From CALUTH01 sp964452495 (GTDB taxonomy: Bacteria > Cyanobacteriota > Vampirovibrionia > Gastranaerophilales > Gastranaerophilaceae), in NCBI GenBank assembly GCA_964452495.1, contig CAYVMC010000025.1, positions 1 to 33,109 of the forward strand: 33,109 nt of DNA, read 5' to 3'. Shown here in pieces: positions 7,646 to 15,153 of the stretch. The translations under genes and the position numbers were made by a program. The stretch's first letter is position 1. The number at the start of each line of letters is the position of its first letter. Below the pieces are notes generated by a model. That model did not search any database, was not told where the DNA came from, and saw nothing but the letters and a program-made list of their open reading frames with translations.

Positions 7646-8211
7646 TATTTATCACATAAAATTTGAAAATAATTATATTCGTGATGACACACAGGACAGA
7701 CAAGAGGTGCTGCTTTGCTTGTAGTATGGTAGCCGCATTTCATGCAAATCCACGCTGTTTCATAATCTTTTGAAAATACAGCATTTTCTTTTACTAGTTT
7801 AGCCAGTTCAAGATATCTGTTCTGATGATACTTTTCAATATCGCAAATAAGTGTAAAAGCTTCTGCTATTTCTTTAAATCCTTCTTTTTTAGCAATTTCG
7901 GCAGAATTTTTATAAATTACTGACCATTCTTCATGTTCTGCATCAGAGGCTGCAAGAAGGTTATCATAAGTTTTACCAAAGAAAAACGGATATTCTGCAT
8001 TTACTTTATATAATTCATCCGGGATAAATTTATAAAATATCTTCGCATGCTCCTGCTCATTTGAGGCTGTTTCCGTAAAAATATCTGCGATTTCATTATA
8101 ACCTTCTTTAAGTGCCGCTTTTGCATAAAATGTATATCTGTTTCTAGCCTGAGATTCGCCGGCAAAAGCATTTACAAGATTTTGTATTGTTTCTGATTTA
8201 GCTAATTGCAT
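7642..8211 (-). CDS. Rubrerythrin
   Basis: A non-haem di-iron peroxidase that reduces hydrogen peroxide in anaerobes, taking electrons through a C-terminal rubredoxin-like centre. The 189-residue protein has the ferritin-like four-helix part with iron ligands E19 (GESQARNRY), E52-x-x-H55 (NEQEHAK) and a later ICDIEKYH motif. The rubredoxin domain has C156-x2-C159 and C172-x2-C175. A strong AGGAGG precedes the ATG but lies in a hairpin (8211-8243). It is the last gene of a minus-strand run after the FAD oxidoreductase (45-base gap), and the stop overlaps that of the convergent glycine-zipper gene. Its role in oxidative-stress defence is established for the family. Confidence 0.95.
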   Translation of the reverse strand: MQLAKSETIQNLVNAFAGESQARNRYTFYAKAALKEGYNEIADIFTETASNEQEHAKIFYKFIPDELYKVNAEYPFFFGKTYDNLLAASDAEHEEWSVIYKNSAEIAKKEGFKEIAEAFTLICDIEKYHQNRYLELAKLVKENAVFSKDYETAWICMKCGYHTTSKAAPLVCPVCHHEYNYFQILCDKY

Positions 8212-8243
8212 ATAGTATTCCTCCTAAAAAACAGAATACTATA
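8211..8243 (-). promoter_or_regulatory. Hairpin enclosing the rubrerythrin Shine-Dalgarno and start
   Basis: A perfect 10-base inverted repeat (TATAGTATTC with GAATACTATA on the coding strand) around a 13-base loop TGTTTTTTAGGAG. The AGGAGG is in the loop and partly in the 3' arm, and the A of the ATG closes the stem. In RNA this could gate translation; in DNA the same palindrome could be an operator. Confidence 0.6.
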
Positions 8244-8256
8244 ATTTAAAAATTTA

Positions 8257-9636
8257 TTAATTAGATAATCCGGCGATATATTTAGCTATACCTTCTCCCA
8301 TTGAAAAGCAGGAAGGTATAATTCTTAACGCTGCCTGCGAGTAAAAATCACAACTGACTGAACGCCCTGCAAAAAATAAATTTTCATAATCAGCTGACAT
8401 TAAAGCTTCCAGCGGTAACTGATACTCTTTCAATACTTTTTCAAGCTTGGCACCTTCTTTTTTATCAGAATGGACATCTACAGGATAATTTGAAATAAGG
8501 ACAGGATGTTCAAATTTCTTACCATTCTTAAGGTCATCAACAGTATAGAAATACCGGCCTAATGCCCGTTGAGAAGTCCGAACACCTACCATTGGTGCAA
8601 TTGAAGATATATAAGCATTTTTAAATCCGGGGAAAGAAGCTTTACAAAAGTTCAAAATACGCACAATAGCTTTTCTCGCTTCAATAATAAGCCTAGAATT
8701 TGTGTACGTGTTGCTTGTATCAGCACATTCTGAAAAACGAGGGCAATTAAAAGCCACTGATTGTGGCATTCCGGGGATTGTAAATATCTGAAAATAAGCT
8801 TTATCTTGTTCTTTTAATATGCCTTTATCAATCCCTTGGTTAAATAAAGGTGTTAATGCCCATTCTTTATCCCAGGTACAGGCTGTAGAAAGATGTATTT
8901 CTCCATTAATATAACCTCCTGTAGTTGCTGTTCTGTCTTTATCAAATTCCAGTATAAAAGGTAAAAATTTTGACAAATCAACCCCTGAGGCAATAAACCT
9001 TAAACTTGAGGGCTGTTTATTATCATTATCATTAATAAATCTACAGTTTAAATTTTTACAAATTATTTGTGAGGCAGTTGCATCTAACACATAATCCGTT
9101 TCGATATATTCTGATAAAATATTGGGTTCTACAGGATAATTATCATAATAAATCGTTTCGATATGTTCTGATAACAGGCTATTGTAAAAAGATGTATTTT
9201 TAGCTACAGGTTCGATATATGTCGATAATATTTTTGTGTTTATAGCAGGGGTTCCAACTTTCAATGCACAAATTTTTCTGCCGCTGAGTGTAATATCTGT
9301 AACCTGTGCATCAAATAATATATTAACTCCCGCCGCCGAAAGCATTTCATCAAGAACTATTTTGGAAAGTTCAGGATTAAACCATCCTTCGTTTCCGTCT
9401 GTGTAGGTTATTTGTCCCCCTATTTTTTTTAATGTAGAAACAAATTCGTTGAAAAATTCCATGTTAATTTTAGAATTTAGTGTTTTCATTGCAGGAGTAA
9501 CTAATGCGCCTGTCATCGTTCCTCCAAGATATGTATTTTTTTCTATAAGTAATGTTTTTAATCCGTTTTTTGCCGCTATATATGCAGCGGCACAACCAGC
9601 AGTTCCACCGCCTGCAATAACAAGGTTATAATTCAC
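8257..9636 (-). CDS. FAD-dependent oxidoreductase (FAD_oxidored-like) with a repeat-element insertion
   Basis: A 459-residue flavoprotein. The N-terminal dinucleotide-binding motif is IAGGGTAGCAAAYIAAKNG (residues 7-25), followed by LLIEKN..LGGT, and the C-terminus has the LFFAGRSVSCDF...A.R...SC..MGEG signature of the FAD-dependent oxidoreductase family found with thiamine- and redox-type enzymes. The substrate is not known. Residues about 133-180 carry three repeats, LSTYIE, LSEHIE and LSEYIE, which come from a DNA repeat also present in the neighbouring gene. They interrupt the fold just before the VLDATA strand. The GTG start overlaps the end of the methyltransferase gene by 11 bases, so the two are translationally coupled. 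Adjacency to an MnmC2-like enzyme hints at the MnmC1 step, but the family differs. Confidence 0.75.
   Translation of the reverse strand: MNYNLVIAGGGTAGCAAAYIAAKNGLKTLLIEKNTYLGGTMTGALVTPAMKTLNSKINMEFFNEFVSTLKKIGGQITYTDGNEGWFNPELSKIVLDEMLSAAGVNILFDAQVTDITLSGRKICALKVGTPAINTKILSTYIEPVAKNTSFYNSLLSEHIETIYYDNYPVEPNILSEYIETDYVLDATASQIICKNLNCRFINDNDNKQPSSLRFIASGVDLSKFLPFILEFDKDRTATTGGYINGEIHLSTACTWDKEWALTPLFNQGIDKGILKEQDKAYFQIFTIPGMPQSVAFNCPRFSECADTSNTYTNSRLIIEARKAIVRILNFCKASFPGFKNAYISSIAPMVGVRTSQRALGRYFYTVDDLKNGKKFEHPVLISNYPVDVHSDKKEGAKLEKVLKEYQLPLEALMSADYENLFFAGRSVSCDFYSQAALRIIPSCFSMGEGIAKYIAGLSN
9100..9228 (+). repeat. Repeat-element cluster A: three copies inside the FAD oxidoreductase gene
   Basis: Copies at 9100-9117 (TTCGATATATTCTGATAA), 9157-9174 (TTCGATATGTTCTGATAA) and 9211-9228 (TTCGATATATGTCGATAA). 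Start-to-start spacing is 57 and 54 bases, and the sequences between them are unrelated. Copies 1 and 2 are preceded by CGTT. The gene reads the complementary strand as L-S-E/T-Y/H-I-E. Confidence 0.85.
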
Positions 9637-11002
9637 TCATTTCCCCTTTCATTATTTGTGATATTGTCGGTCGTAATGACGCATTAATTTCTCCATTTAG
9701 TCTTTTTATAATTTCATCATTGGTAGAGTTAAAATTGGTATCACGATACGGAATTCCGGACTTAGAATCAAGACGTAATTCTTCTGTCCGGCTAAGTTGA
9801 ACTTGTATTTTAAACTTTGATTTAGAAGCAATAGTTCCAATGGGCAAGTTATTTTTATCCTTAATGCACCCGATAAAAAATCCTGCTTCTTTCATTGCCG
9901 AACGAATTCTTGCTGAATTAGAGTATGTTAGAATAACACCATCATCATAGAGTATTGATAGTAAATTTGTAAAAAATTCTACTGACCATAAACATGGTGC
10001 TTTGGCAGGAGTAAACGCATCAAGAAAAATAAAATTATATTTTTTATTTAATTTTGTTAATGTAGTTCGTGCATCTCCGAAATGAAAATTTATACTAATT
10101 ATTTTTTTCAATAAAGTAAATAAATCAACACGATATCGTTTCGATACATTCTGATAATCTCCAACGGTGAAATCAGTAGATTTGGTACAAGGTTGCTTCG
10201 ATATATAGTGATAATATATATTATGTAACAAGGTCACTAAATTGTACCTTTGGTTAGTTTTATACCCGGAATTATAATATAAATTGATATTCAATGACTC
10301 ATTTAAATCAAAAAACTTGGAATATTTCTTCAAAGTTGGTTCATTTTGTAAGTAATTAATAAATTCTATTCCGCATTGATTGAGTAATGATTGTACTAAG
10401 TATAAATTAATTTCCGGTAAAATTTTATAGTCACTGTTATAACAATTTTCTTTAATGAATGGAGATAAATAAACAAAGTCTTTTTCCAATTCTAAAGCAT
10501 CAATAGATATTTTTTTGTTTATCATTAGTTCTGATGTTGGACACTCAAGTTCTATGTTAAAATTGTTATGCTTTTCTCTCAAATTACATTTTTTATTTTG
10601 GCTATTTATTTTTACATTATCACTAGCAGAAATATTTGCAGTGATATTATCGACACATATCGCTTCGATATTATTACCTTTTTCTTCCATTATATTATTA
10701 TCGCTACCTATCGAAGCGTTATATTTATTATCAAATTTATCTTCTTTAAAATTTTTATAATAAAAATTATTTTTAATAATATAATTTAAAAAAGCTTTTG
10801 AATTGTAACCTATACCATAACATATATCAAGCAGATTGATTTCATCATATTTTTTGATAACAGAATCAATATCCGCAGGTAGAACAAATTTTTCATACGC
10901 CTCAGAGAGTGCACCCGTACGGGAATGGAATACGTCTGAAAAATCCTCTGAATATAAGCCTATAGAACCATCATCAGTCAAATATGGCTTATAATTCGGC
11001 AT
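9626..11002 (-). CDS. MnmC2/DUF752-like tRNA U34 methyltransferase with two repeat-containing insertions
   Basis: A SAM-dependent methyltransferase related to the MnmC methylation domain, which finishes mnm5(s2)U34 at the tRNA wobble position. Of 458 residues, the N-terminal motif YSEDFSDVFHSRTGALSEAY, the SAM motif LLDICYGIGYNSKAF (57-71), the IDALELEKDF strand, the NFHFGDARTTL motif and FLDAFTPAKAPCLWS are typical. The protein is much longer than the usual 250-320 residues. A stretch of about 90 residues (about 80-170), Asn/Lys-rich, is inserted between the SAM loop and the acidic strand, and a shorter one lies at about 262-290. Both contain the repeat element. The ATG at 11002 is set by GGGGAGG; the GTG two codons earlier overlaps that site. 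It is followed, overlapping by 11 bases, by the FAD oxidoreductase. Confidence 0.75.
   Translation of the reverse strand: MPNYKPYLTDDGSIGLYSEDFSDVFHSRTGALSEAYEKFVLPADIDSVIKKYDEINLLDICYGIGYNSKAFLNYIIKNNFYYKNFKEDKFDNKYNASIGSDNNIMEEKGNNIEAICVDNITANISASDNVKINSQNKKCNLREKHNNFNIELECPTSELMINKKISIDALELEKDFVYLSPFIKENCYNSDYKILPEINLYLVQSLLNQCGIEFINYLQNEPTLKKYSKFFDLNESLNINLYYNSGYKTNQRYNLVTLLHNIYYHYISKQPCTKSTDFTVGDYQNVSKRYRVDLFTLLKKIISINFHFGDARTTLTKLNKKYNFIFLDAFTPAKAPCLWSVEFFTNLLSILYDDGVILTYSNSARIRSAMKEAGFFIGCIKDKNNLPIGTIASKSKFKIQVQLSRTEELRLDSKSGIPYRDTNFNSTNDEIIKRLNGEINASLRPTISQIMKGEMSEL
10140..10214 (+). repeat. Repeat-element cluster B: two copies inside the methyltransferase gene
   Basis: Copies at 10140-10157 (TTCGATACATTCTGATAA) and 10197-10214 (TTCGATATATAGTGATAA), 57 bases apart as in cluster A. 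The gene reads the complementary strand in a different frame from cluster A, giving Y-Q-N-V-S-K and Y-H-Y-I-S-K. Confidence 0.85.
10647..10718 (-). repeat. Repeat-element cluster C: two inverted copies inside the methyltransferase gene
   Basis: Opposite orientation to A and B. The copies are at 10647-10664 and 10698-10715 (reverse complements AGCGATATGTGTCGATAA and TTCGATAGGTAGCGATAA), 51 bases apart. A perfect 10-base inverted repeat CGCTTCGATA (10661-10670) and TATCGAAGCG (10709-10718) joins them. The gene reads these copies on the direct strand as A-I-C-V-D-N and S-I-G-S-D-N. Confidence 0.8.
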
Positions 11003-11066
11003 ACACACCTCCCCAGAACATTTTTACATAAAGAATTGTTAATTACAATAATTCCTTTATAATATA

Positions 11067-11094
11067 AAGAAAGGCGGATTTAACCGCCTTTCTT
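11067..11094 (-). terminator. Terminator of thrS
   Basis: A perfect 11-base stem (AAGAAAGGCGG with CCGCCTTTCTT, loop of six) whose first arm already begins in the thrS stop codon. The downstream side is T-rich. Confidence 0.75.
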
Positions 11095-12865
11095 AATCTG
11101 CTTTTTTAGTTTTTATTTCATCCAAGAGCTGGGCAATAAAATCATCAACTTTTACCGTTCCGATCTGACCGATTTTTCGCTTTCTTACAGCTACTGAATC
11201 TGCTTCAATTTCTCTATCACCGATTACACAGACATAAGGAACCTTTTTATCCTGCAAAGATTCCCTTATTTTGTAATTCATGCTTTCCGAACGGTCATCA
11301 AGACGAACCCTGATACCGTTATCTCTTAGTTTTTTATATACTTTTTCTGCAAAATCTATATGTTTTTCATTTGAAATAGGTACTACCGCAACTTGAGTAG
11401 GTGCAAGCCATAGCGGGAAAGCACCTGCATAATGTTCAATAAGAATGCCATGGAATCGTTCCATAGAGCCAAAAATTACACGGTGCAACATTACAGGTGT
11501 TTTTAGAACACCGTCTTTATCTTGATATTTTAAATCGAAACGTTCTGGAAGGTTAAAATCAAGCTGGATTGTTGCACACTGCCAGGTTCTGCCAAGTGCA
11601 TCTTTAACTTTGAAGTCAATTTTAGGTCCGTAAAAAGCTCCATCTCCTTCATTAATTTCATACTTCATACCGCGTCTGTCCATAGCTTCTTTTAGCCCGG
11701 CTTCTGCCCTATTCCAGTTTTCTATTTCTCCGACATAACTTTCAGGACGTGTTGAAAGCTCGACTTCGAAAGACATATTGAATATTGCCATTGTATCTGC
11801 TACAAAATCAATGATTTCATTAATTTCATCAACAAGTTGTTCTGGGGTACAGAAGATATGCGCATCATCCTGAGTAAAACCTTGAACACGGGTAAGCCCG
11901 GAAAGCGCACCTGATTTTTCTTTACGGTAAACAGTACCAAGTTCTGCCATTCTAAGCGGCAAAGAACGATACGAATGGCGATTTGCTTGATATATTAATA
12001 TATGGAAAGGGCAATTCATTGGTTTTACAATATATTGCTCTTCGTCATCACTATCTTTTTGGATGAAAAACATGTTTTCTTTGTAGTGATCAATATGTCC
12101 GGATAACTCCCATAGTTTAGATTTGGCAATCTGAGGAGTATTAACAATAACATATCCGCGTTTTCTATGTTCTGTCCTCCAGTAATTTTCTATTTCTTCA
12201 CGAACAACCGCAAGATTTGGATGCCACAAAACGAAGCCTGCACCTATTTCTTCCCTTACTGAAAACAAATCCAATTTTGCGCCTAACTTACGATGATCAC
12301 GCTTTTCTGCCTCTGCAAGGAAATCCAGATATGCTTGTAAATCTTCTTTTGTCCAAAATGCTGTTGCATAAATCCTTTGAAGCATTTTGTTCTTTTCTGA
12401 ACCACGCCAGTATGCACCTGCAACCTTCAATAATTTAAACGCTTTAATATCACGCGTAGATTCAAGGTGTGGACCTTTACACAGGTCATTAAATAAAATT
12501 TTTCCGTCACGTGTTTTTGTTAAATACAGGGTTGGATTATCATTTTTATGTTCTTCCAACAGTTCTGCTTTGTATATTTCACCTTCAGCTTTAAATTCCT
12601 CAATTTGTTCATTTACATCATTTATAAAAACTTTTTCAAAAACGAGGTCTTCTTTAACTATTCTCTTCATTTCATGCTCGATTTTGACTAAATCTTCTTC
12701 TGTAAAAGTGTATCCGTCAGTCATATCAAAATCATAATAAAAACCTGTATCCGTTGACGGACCTATAGCAAGCTTTGCTTGCGGAAACAAATTTTGAACA
12801 GCCTGTGCCATAATGTGAGAAGTTGAATGGCGTAATATCCCTAAAGTTGACTCATTCTTTTCCAT
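11093..12865 (-). CDS. thrS: Threonyl-tRNA synthetase lacking the TGS domain
   Basis: Charges tRNA-Thr with threonine. The protein of 590 residues starts directly with the editing (N2) domain: HSTSHIMAQAV near residue 12, then YWRGSEKNKMLQRIYATAF. It continues with the class II catalytic core (KPMNCPFHILIY with the zinc Cys, FTQDDAHIFC, and LHRVIFGSMERF) and the anticodon-binding domain. The usual 60-residue N-terminal TGS domain is absent, as in some cyanobacterial enzymes. An open frame extends 58 codons further upstream, but that part runs through the promoter and the neighbouring terminator. The ATG at 12865 has a nearby GAGGA. A TGC-TATAAT promoter lies at 12905-12932. No T-box is visible. 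Confidence 0.95.
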   Translation of the reverse strand: MEKNESTLGILRHSTSHIMAQAVQNLFPQAKLAIGPSTDTGFYYDFDMTDGYTFTEEDLVKIEHEMKRIVKEDLVFEKVFINDVNEQIEEFKAEGEIYKAELLEEHKNDNPTLYLTKTRDGKILFNDLCKGPHLESTRDIKAFKLLKVAGAYWRGSEKNKMLQRIYATAFWTKEDLQAYLDFLAEAEKRDHRKLGAKLDLFSVREEIGAGFVLWHPNLAVVREEIENYWRTEHRKRGYVIVNTPQIAKSKLWELSGHIDHYKENMFFIQKDSDDEEQYIVKPMNCPFHILIYQANRHSYRSLPLRMAELGTVYRKEKSGALSGLTRVQGFTQDDAHIFCTPEQLVDEINEIIDFVADTMAIFNMSFEVELSTRPESYVGEIENWNRAEAGLKEAMDRRGMKYEINEGDGAFYGPKIDFKVKDALGRTWQCATIQLDFNLPERFDLKYQDKDGVLKTPVMLHRVIFGSMERFHGILIEHYAGAFPLWLAPTQVAVVPISNEKHIDFAEKVYKKLRDNGIRVRLDDRSESMNYKIRESLQDKKVPYVCVIGDREIEADSVAVRKRKIGQIGTVKVDDFIAQLLDEIKTKKAD

Positions 12866-12904
12866 AATAAAAAATTCCTCGCTAACTAAAATATTTATAA
12901 GAAA

Positions 12905-12932
12905 ATTATAGCACTTCAAATACTGAATACAA
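12905..12932 (-). promoter_or_regulatory. Promoter of thrS
   Basis: On the minus strand: TTGTAT (12932-12927), a 16-base spacer, then TATAAT (12910-12905) with a TG one base before it. The start of transcription is about 30 bases before the thrS ATG. Confidence 0.6.
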
Positions 12933-12973
12933 ACAAAAAAAACTCTTCTAAGAAAGAAGAGTTTAAAAATTTG
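12919..12973. repeat. 55-base exact repeat containing a terminator, copy 1
   Basis: Identical base for base to 33055-33109, where the window ends, so the repeat may be longer. It spans the terminator of the 462-residue gene and the upstream edge of the thrS promoter. Confidence 0.95.
12940..12964 (-). terminator. Terminator of the 462-residue coiled-coil-ended gene
   Basis: A perfect 10-base stem (AAACTCTTCT with AGAAGAGTTT, five-base loop), followed on the minus strand by a run of seven to eight T. It lies 35 bases after the stop codon. Confidence 0.9.
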
Positions 12974-12998
12974 AATTATGGGTTTATTAATATAAATA

Positions 12999-14387
12999 TT
13001 AGCCAGAGAAAGTCTTGTAAGTTCTTTCAACGTTATCACCCATGACCGTTTCTAGTGAGTCTATCTCTGTAGTGATTTGAGATCTTTCTGTATCAAGAGT
13101 TTCTAATTGAAGTTCTAATCGTTTATCTTGAGTTTGGATAACTGAGAGTTGAGCATTGATCCAGGATTGTTCTTCATCATATATAGTTTTTTCGTAATTG
13201 TATTCTTCATAAGCCTGATCGTAAGCATATTCATCCAGTTCGGTAGTTGTTGTAACAGCCATCGTTACTCCCCCTATTGTAATACTGGAGATCCTACCGC
13301 TATCACTAAATTCAAGTGTACCTGTTAAATCTTCTGTATATAATGCACTATCTGTAATAGCAACATCATACGCTTCAGCTGTACTGTTTCCGTCCTCAAC
13401 GTCTTGTTTAAGGTATAATACATAACCACCATTACCGTCAGAGATAAAGTAGAAATCATCTGCATTATAGCCGCTTTGTTCTATTGCTTGTTTAACGTTG
13501 GTTGCTTCATCTGTTTCTGGAAGCTCATCAGCTGTTAATACTGATTTACCATTAACTGTATAACTTGTAACATTTGTTGCTGCTGATCCGATGTATGCAG
13601 TAGCTTCTGAGTCGCTTACTACCTGATAAACTGTTCCTAAATTTAGGGAACTGAAAAATTCTTTTTCGCTAACTGCACTGCCAAGTTCCCATTCGTCTAT
13701 TGCTTGTTCTATTTGCTCATAACCGGTAATATTTCCTTCATCATCATAGATTGGGCTTGATGTATCATCGACCATTTCAGTTTTTTGGGCACCTTTGGTA
13801 TACATTGGAATAGTATATGAAGTTAGCTCTTTACCATCTGAACCGATATAATTACCTGTTGCCATTTCTGAAGCTACTGCACTTGCTACATCAACTGTAG
13901 CTCCTGTTTTATCTACATAAGTTGCTCCTTCTGTGTAGGTTTGAGCTACTGCTACTGCTGTATAGCCAGCTTCAGTGTATAAATCATTTAAATTACTTAC
14001 CATAACAGCACCCTGGCTTTCATCTAAGACCTTTTCAGTAGTTGCAACAACTTCGCCTTGGTCTCCGCTTGCACTCACTGTTGATCCTGTTCCTGTATAC
14101 TGGGTGGTAACAATTGCATTACCTTCTGTGTCTAATAGACCAATATTTGTAATTGTTCTTTCTGTTGTTGAACCGCCTGTACTGTATGAAAATGTATAAA
14201 CGGTATTTGTGTAATCTGTTTTATTCGGCGCCGTTGGCACTTCCATATTTAAAAGTTGATTGTAGTACGTAGCTGATTCTGTTGATAACTGCGTACGCGC
14301 ATTATTTATCTGTTGTCCTTGATATTCTAGGTCATTTAATTCTGCGGTTAATTGTAATAACCTTGCCTGCGTTGCTGACATACCCAT
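12999..14387 (-). CDS. Coiled-coil-ended, cysteine-free protein, probably extracellular or structural
   Basis: A 462-residue protein with no recognised family. Residues 1-50 (SATQARLLQLTAELNDLEYQ) and the last 75 residues (INAQLSVIQTQDKRLELQLE) are amphipathic coiled-coil helices. The middle is Thr/Ser/Asp/Gly-rich, beta-like and acidic. Helical ends around a variable centre are the plan of flagellin, hook and type III-secreted proteins, which also lack cleavable signals, as here. That parallel is only architectural. A strong AAAGGAG site and a strong terminator suggest high expression. The exact terminator copy at the window end suggests a paralogue just outside. Confidence 0.65.
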   Translation of the reverse strand: MGMSATQARLLQLTAELNDLEYQGQQINNARTQLSTESATYYNQLLNMEVPTAPNKTDYTNTVYTFSYSTGGSTTERTITNIGLLDTEGNAIVTTQYTGTGSTVSASGDQGEVVATTEKVLDESQGAVMVSNLNDLYTEAGYTAVAVAQTYTEGATYVDKTGATVDVASAVASEMATGNYIGSDGKELTSYTIPMYTKGAQKTEMVDDTSSPIYDDEGNITGYEQIEQAIDEWELGSAVSEKEFFSSLNLGTVYQVVSDSEATAYIGSAATNVTSYTVNGKSVLTADELPETDEATNVKQAIEQSGYNADDFYFISDGNGGYVLYLKQDVEDGNSTAEAYDVAITDSALYTEDLTGTLEFSDSGRISSITIGGVTMAVTTTTELDEYAYDQAYEEYNYEKTIYDEEQSWINAQLSVIQTQDKRLELQLETLDTERSQITTEIDSLETVMGDNVERTYKTFSG

Positions 14388-14583
14388 AATTCTTTTCTCC
14401 TTTATTTTTTTTTCTATATTACTATATACGGCACTTTTTTCTAAAACTTTAATAGTTTTAGATAAATCTTTACAAAAATTTACAATTAAAAAAAATATAC
14501 AGCGGAATTAAGCTTATAGCTTAAATCATGAATAAGTCTGCTTTAAAGGTTATATTCAAATTTCTTCCTGAAAAAACTTAAAA

Positions 14584-15153
14584 TTATTTCCAATCGTAAT
14601 AATAATAGACAGGAATTTCATCCGTTGTTTTAAGAACAGCCTGACCGCCTTTTATAAGACTTGTTAATGAACCTACTCCCGGAAGCCAGGTAAGTGCCCA
14701 TTTCAAAGGTAATATCCACACTGTTCTATTTTGACCTTCTTTTACGTAATAGCAATAAAGTTTATCATGCTCCAATCCAGAAATATTTACTTGCCCGAGT
14801 GTAATTGTTGCCGGAATACCGGTCATTCCATTAGTTGTTGATAACTCTACTATTGCAGAGGCAGGAGTATCACGTTTTAAAAGGTTACGTCCGATTCTTA
14901 CATTCTTTTTTACTTTTAGCTTGATCTCCATACCATCATATACATTATGAGGGGTAGAATATTTTTCTACAGGTATAAGTAAAATTTTCTCACGTTTTAA
15001 ACTGGAATAATCATACTTAAGATATGGTTCAACTATTTTTACTTCTTTATCCTTGTACCACTCTGCAGGTAAATCATCAGTAACAAATTCTGCGGCATAA
15101 GCAGGATAAAAAATTAAAGATATAAGAAAAAATATAATTATAAATCTATTCAT
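14584..15153 (-). CDS. Secreted hypothetical protein
   Basis: A 189-residue protein with a clear signal peptide (MNRFIIIFFLISLIFYPAYA, cleavage after A-Y-A). The mature part is Lys-rich and beta-like: repeated short strands such as EIKLKVKKNVRIG and ASAIVELSTTNG, and a hydrophobic LPLKWALTWLPGVGSL near the C-terminus. There is no lipobox Cys and no recognised family. The start codon overlaps the end of the upstream M48-like gene by eight bases, so the two are coupled and probably act together in the cell envelope. Confidence 0.65.
   Translation of the reverse strand: MNRFIIIFFLISLIFYPAYAAEFVTDDLPAEWYKDKEVKIVEPYLKYDYSSLKREKILLIPVEKYSTPHNVYDGMEIKLKVKKNVRIGRNLLKRDTPASAIVELSTTNGMTGIPATITLGQVNISGLEHDKLYCYYVKEGQNRTVWILPLKWALTWLPGVGSLTSLIKGGQAVLKTTDEIPVYYYYDWK

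Noticed and set aside
10617..10634. Extra copy of the repeat element (TTATCACTAGCAGAA)
   Set aside because: Only the TTATCACTA half matches; spacing of 30 bases does not fit the others.
9100..10718. CRISPR array, because of regular repeats with unique spacers
   Set aside because: Only two or three copies per cluster, 18-base imperfect cores, both orientations, all inside intact genes, and no cas genes nearby.
12866..12998. T-box riboswitch upstream of thrS
   Set aside because: The gap is only 133 bases, mostly the neighbour's terminator and the promoter, with no T-box core sequence or antiterminator.
12866..13039. N-terminal extension of ThrRS by 58 codons
   Set aside because: It crosses the thrS promoter and the terminator of the upstream gene, has no TGS features and is hydrophobic and odd in composition.
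14508..14524. TTAAGCT/AGCTTAA hairpin as terminator of the secreted-protein operon
   Set aside because: Only seven AT-rich base pairs with no T-run, and 60 bases from the stop codon.
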